A stretch of DNA of 64,000 bases from Eubacteriaceae bacterium (GTDB lineage Bacteria; Bacillota; Clostridia; Lachnospirales; Lachnospiraceae): assembly GCA_910574015.1 (NCBI GenBank), contig CAJSYQ010000009.1, positions 39,200 through 103,199 of the forward strand. Reading direction: 5' to 3'. The notes below the pieces were generated by a model that worked only from the letters and a program-made list of their open reading frames with translations, was not told the origin of the DNA and ran no database searches. A program made the translations under genes and the position numbers. Position 1 is the first letter of the stretch. Each line of letters opens with the position of its first letter. Below are positions 63,164 to 64,000 of this stretch, one piece after another.

Positions 63164-63256
63164 ACGAAGGTTCGATGCAGGAGTACATACTTTTGGACAG
63201 AGCGAGGGGTAAGATAGGATCAGTCATTGACAGGGCAGATATTGCTCCTAAAACAT

Positions 63257-63367
63257 AAAAAAAAGACTTGAAAGTCTTTCGACCTAAAAAGCCTTTTTAA
63301 AACCTGCACCATGCAGGGTCATAGGACGATACCGGATAAACCTTATTTGCACTCGTCTTGTTAATTC
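63257..63367 (-). ncRNA. tracrRNA (type II CRISPR)
   Basis: Read on the minus strand. After a TTGACA/TATGAT promoter the predicted transcript has an anti-repeat part with AACAAGACGAGTGCAAATAA, then the nexus AATAAGGTTTATCCGGTATC, which closely matches the AATAAGGCTAGTCCGTTATC region of the S. pyogenes tracrRNA. A hairpin CCTGCA-tgg-TGCAGG follows, and the RNA ends with AAAGACT / AGTCTTT and a run of eight T. The predicted 110 nt, the order of elements and the cas9 neighbour agree. The CRISPR array that pairs with it is not in the window; its repeat should begin near TTTGCACTCGTCTTGTTAAT. Confidence 0.8.
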
Positions 63368-63373
63368 TCTCTT

Positions 63374-63403
63374 ATCATAACATTAAAATGGTAAAAATGT
63401 CAA
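63374..63403 (-). promoter_or_regulatory. Promoter of the tracrRNA
   Basis: On the minus strand TTGACA (63403-63398), 18-nt spacer, TATGAT (63379-63374), about 7 nt before the expected RNA start. It is divergent from cas9. Confidence 0.75.
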
Positions 63404-63452
63404 TATAAAAATACAAATAAATAGCTGTTAAGACAGCGGAACGGAGGAAGAA

Positions 63453-63890
63453 ATGCGAAAATACTATTTGGGACTGGATATGGGGACATCATCAGTAGGC
63501 TGGGCCGTGACAGATGAAAATTACCGCCTGCTCCGGGCAAAGGGTAAGGATCTCTGGGGGATCCGGGAATTTGATGAGGCTTTGACGGCAGTGGACCGGC
63601 GCACTCACCGCATCAGCAGGAGGAGACGTCAGCGTTCCCTTGTCCGCATTGGATTATTGAAAGAATATTTTCATAATGAGATCGCCGGCAAAGATCCGCT
63701 GTTTTTTCAGAGACTGGATAACAGCAAATACCATCTGGAGGATAAGGATGAACCGGTGAGGACAAGGAATGGCATTTTCAACGATCCGGATTATAAGGAT
63801 GCGGATTATTATAAACAGTTTCCCACTATCTTTCATCTGAGAAAAGAACTGCTGAACAATCCTGCCCCGCATGACGTCAGACTAGTGTAA
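63453..63890 (+). pseudogene. cas9: Cas9, N-terminal fragment interrupted by an insertion sequence
   Basis: Start behind GGAGG at 63443-63447. Residues 1-40 are the RuvC-I segment with the catalytic aspartate (YYLGLDMGTSSVGWAVTDENY, Asp9), then REFDEALTAVDRRTHRISRR and the arginine-rich bridge helix (RRRRQRSLVRIGLL). The rest is the start of the REC lobe, ending HLRKELLNNPAPHDVRLV. In intact type II Cas9 proteins this leads into RLVYLALHHI. Here the frame stops exactly after RLV at TAA (63888-63890), where a transposon end begins. With only 145 residues it cannot be a working nuclease. The rest of cas9 should lie beyond the insertion. Confidence 0.85.
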
Positions 63891-64000
63891 TGTATCATTG
63901 ATAAAAAGTTAAATACTACTGGTTTGCCAAGTCGTTTCGTGGTATACTAAAAGAAACGGCGGTGATTCCTATGGCAAGACCTAAAAAATACAAAATCTCG
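63888..64000. mobile_element. Insertion sequence left end (IS630-like), partial
   Basis: Begins inside the cas9 tyrosine codon at a TA dinucleotide, the target that IS630/Tc1-type elements duplicate. The 80 nt that follow hold an extended -10 (TGG-TATACT) and a leader for the transposase. No matching right end is in the window, so the element length and the inverted repeats cannot be checked. Confidence 0.6.
63971..64000 (+). CDS. Transposase N-terminus (IS630-like), runs off the window
   Basis: Only the first ten codons are visible: MARPKKYKIS. The opening M-A/G-R-P-x-K-Y is typical of IS630-family transposases (which continue into a helix-turn-helix), with ribosome-binding-like GGCGGTG 8 nt upstream. 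The family call rests on these ten residues and on the TA target at the left boundary, so it is tentative. Confidence 0.5.
   Translation, partial: MARPKKYKIS

Noticed and set aside
63164..63256. CRISPR repeats beside the tracrRNA
   Set aside because: No repeated 30-40-nt unit with spacers is present; the only complement to the anti-repeat is the tracrRNA gene itself.

Overview
The window looks like chromosome from a Gram-positive, anaerobic Clostridia, most likely Lachnospiraceae. Supporting signs: a clostridial pyruvate:ferredoxin oxidoreductase, strong AGGAGG ribosome binding sites, TTGACA/TATAAT promoters, an HrcA/CIRCE heat-shock operon, a MurE with the DNPR motif of meso-diaminopimelate ligases, and TagF-type wall-polymer polymerases. 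The DNA is about half G+C. No rRNA or tRNA gene was seen. Family assignment is inference from gene content, not from a marker-gene comparison.

Layout. 0-5 kb: end of a thioredoxin/CcdA-like fusion gene, a 98-residue orphan and nifJ. 5-11 kb: a coiled-coil protein, a secreted beta-helix protein, then greA-lysS, where LysRS carries an extra C-terminal tRNA-binding domain. 11-18.3 kb: signalling genes (hemerythrin/CheX-like/receiver fusion, GGDEF enzyme, chemoreceptor) around an XRE-PLDc_N-ABC transporter operon. 18.5-29.4 kb: GH36 alpha-galactosidase, MBL hydrolase, polysaccharide deacetylase, a metal-resistance set (ArsR sensor, HMA chaperone, P1B ATPase), MATE-HAD-murE and a LytTR regulator. 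29.5-37.3 kb: hrcA-grpE-dnaK-dnaJ continuing into a YczE-like membrane protein and mtnN, then eno. 37.4-49.6 kb: a 1,639-residue BspA-like surface protein, a small acidic protein, a lipoprotein with a degenerate hydrolase domain, a P2-type ATPase, YtaF, DedA and an L,D-transpeptidase. 49.6-60.4 kb: leuS, three tandem GT2-TagF fusion genes, one TagF-only gene and luxS. 60.5-64 kb: a small methionine-rich gene pair, a SprA-like HExxH protein, a WYL regulator and a type II CRISPR locus consisting of a tracrRNA and the first 145 codons of cas9, interrupted by an insertion sequence that runs off the window.

How the parts work together. The wall and surface theme dominates: MurE, L,D-transpeptidase, deacetylase, four teichoic-acid-type polymerases and three large secreted proteins. 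mtnN and luxS are consecutive steps of S-adenosylhomocysteine recycling and AI-2 formation, although they are 25 kb apart. The heat-shock operon is controlled by a perfect CIRCE.

Most notable observations: (1) a tracrRNA-like gene next to a cas9 cut by an insertion at the conserved RLVY motif; (2) a family of about seven intergenic palindromes sharing TAGCTCAACGGCGCCAATTT-like sequence, several at transcription starts and two supplying the TAG stop codon of the gene they abut; (3) the eno Shine-Dalgarno sequence lying inside a terminator-like hairpin; (4) an identical C-terminal signature, KDP-x3-SGSAVKI-x-(E/K), on two unrelated secreted proteins; (5) the tandem GT2-TagF array. Everything here was read by eye; no database search was run.
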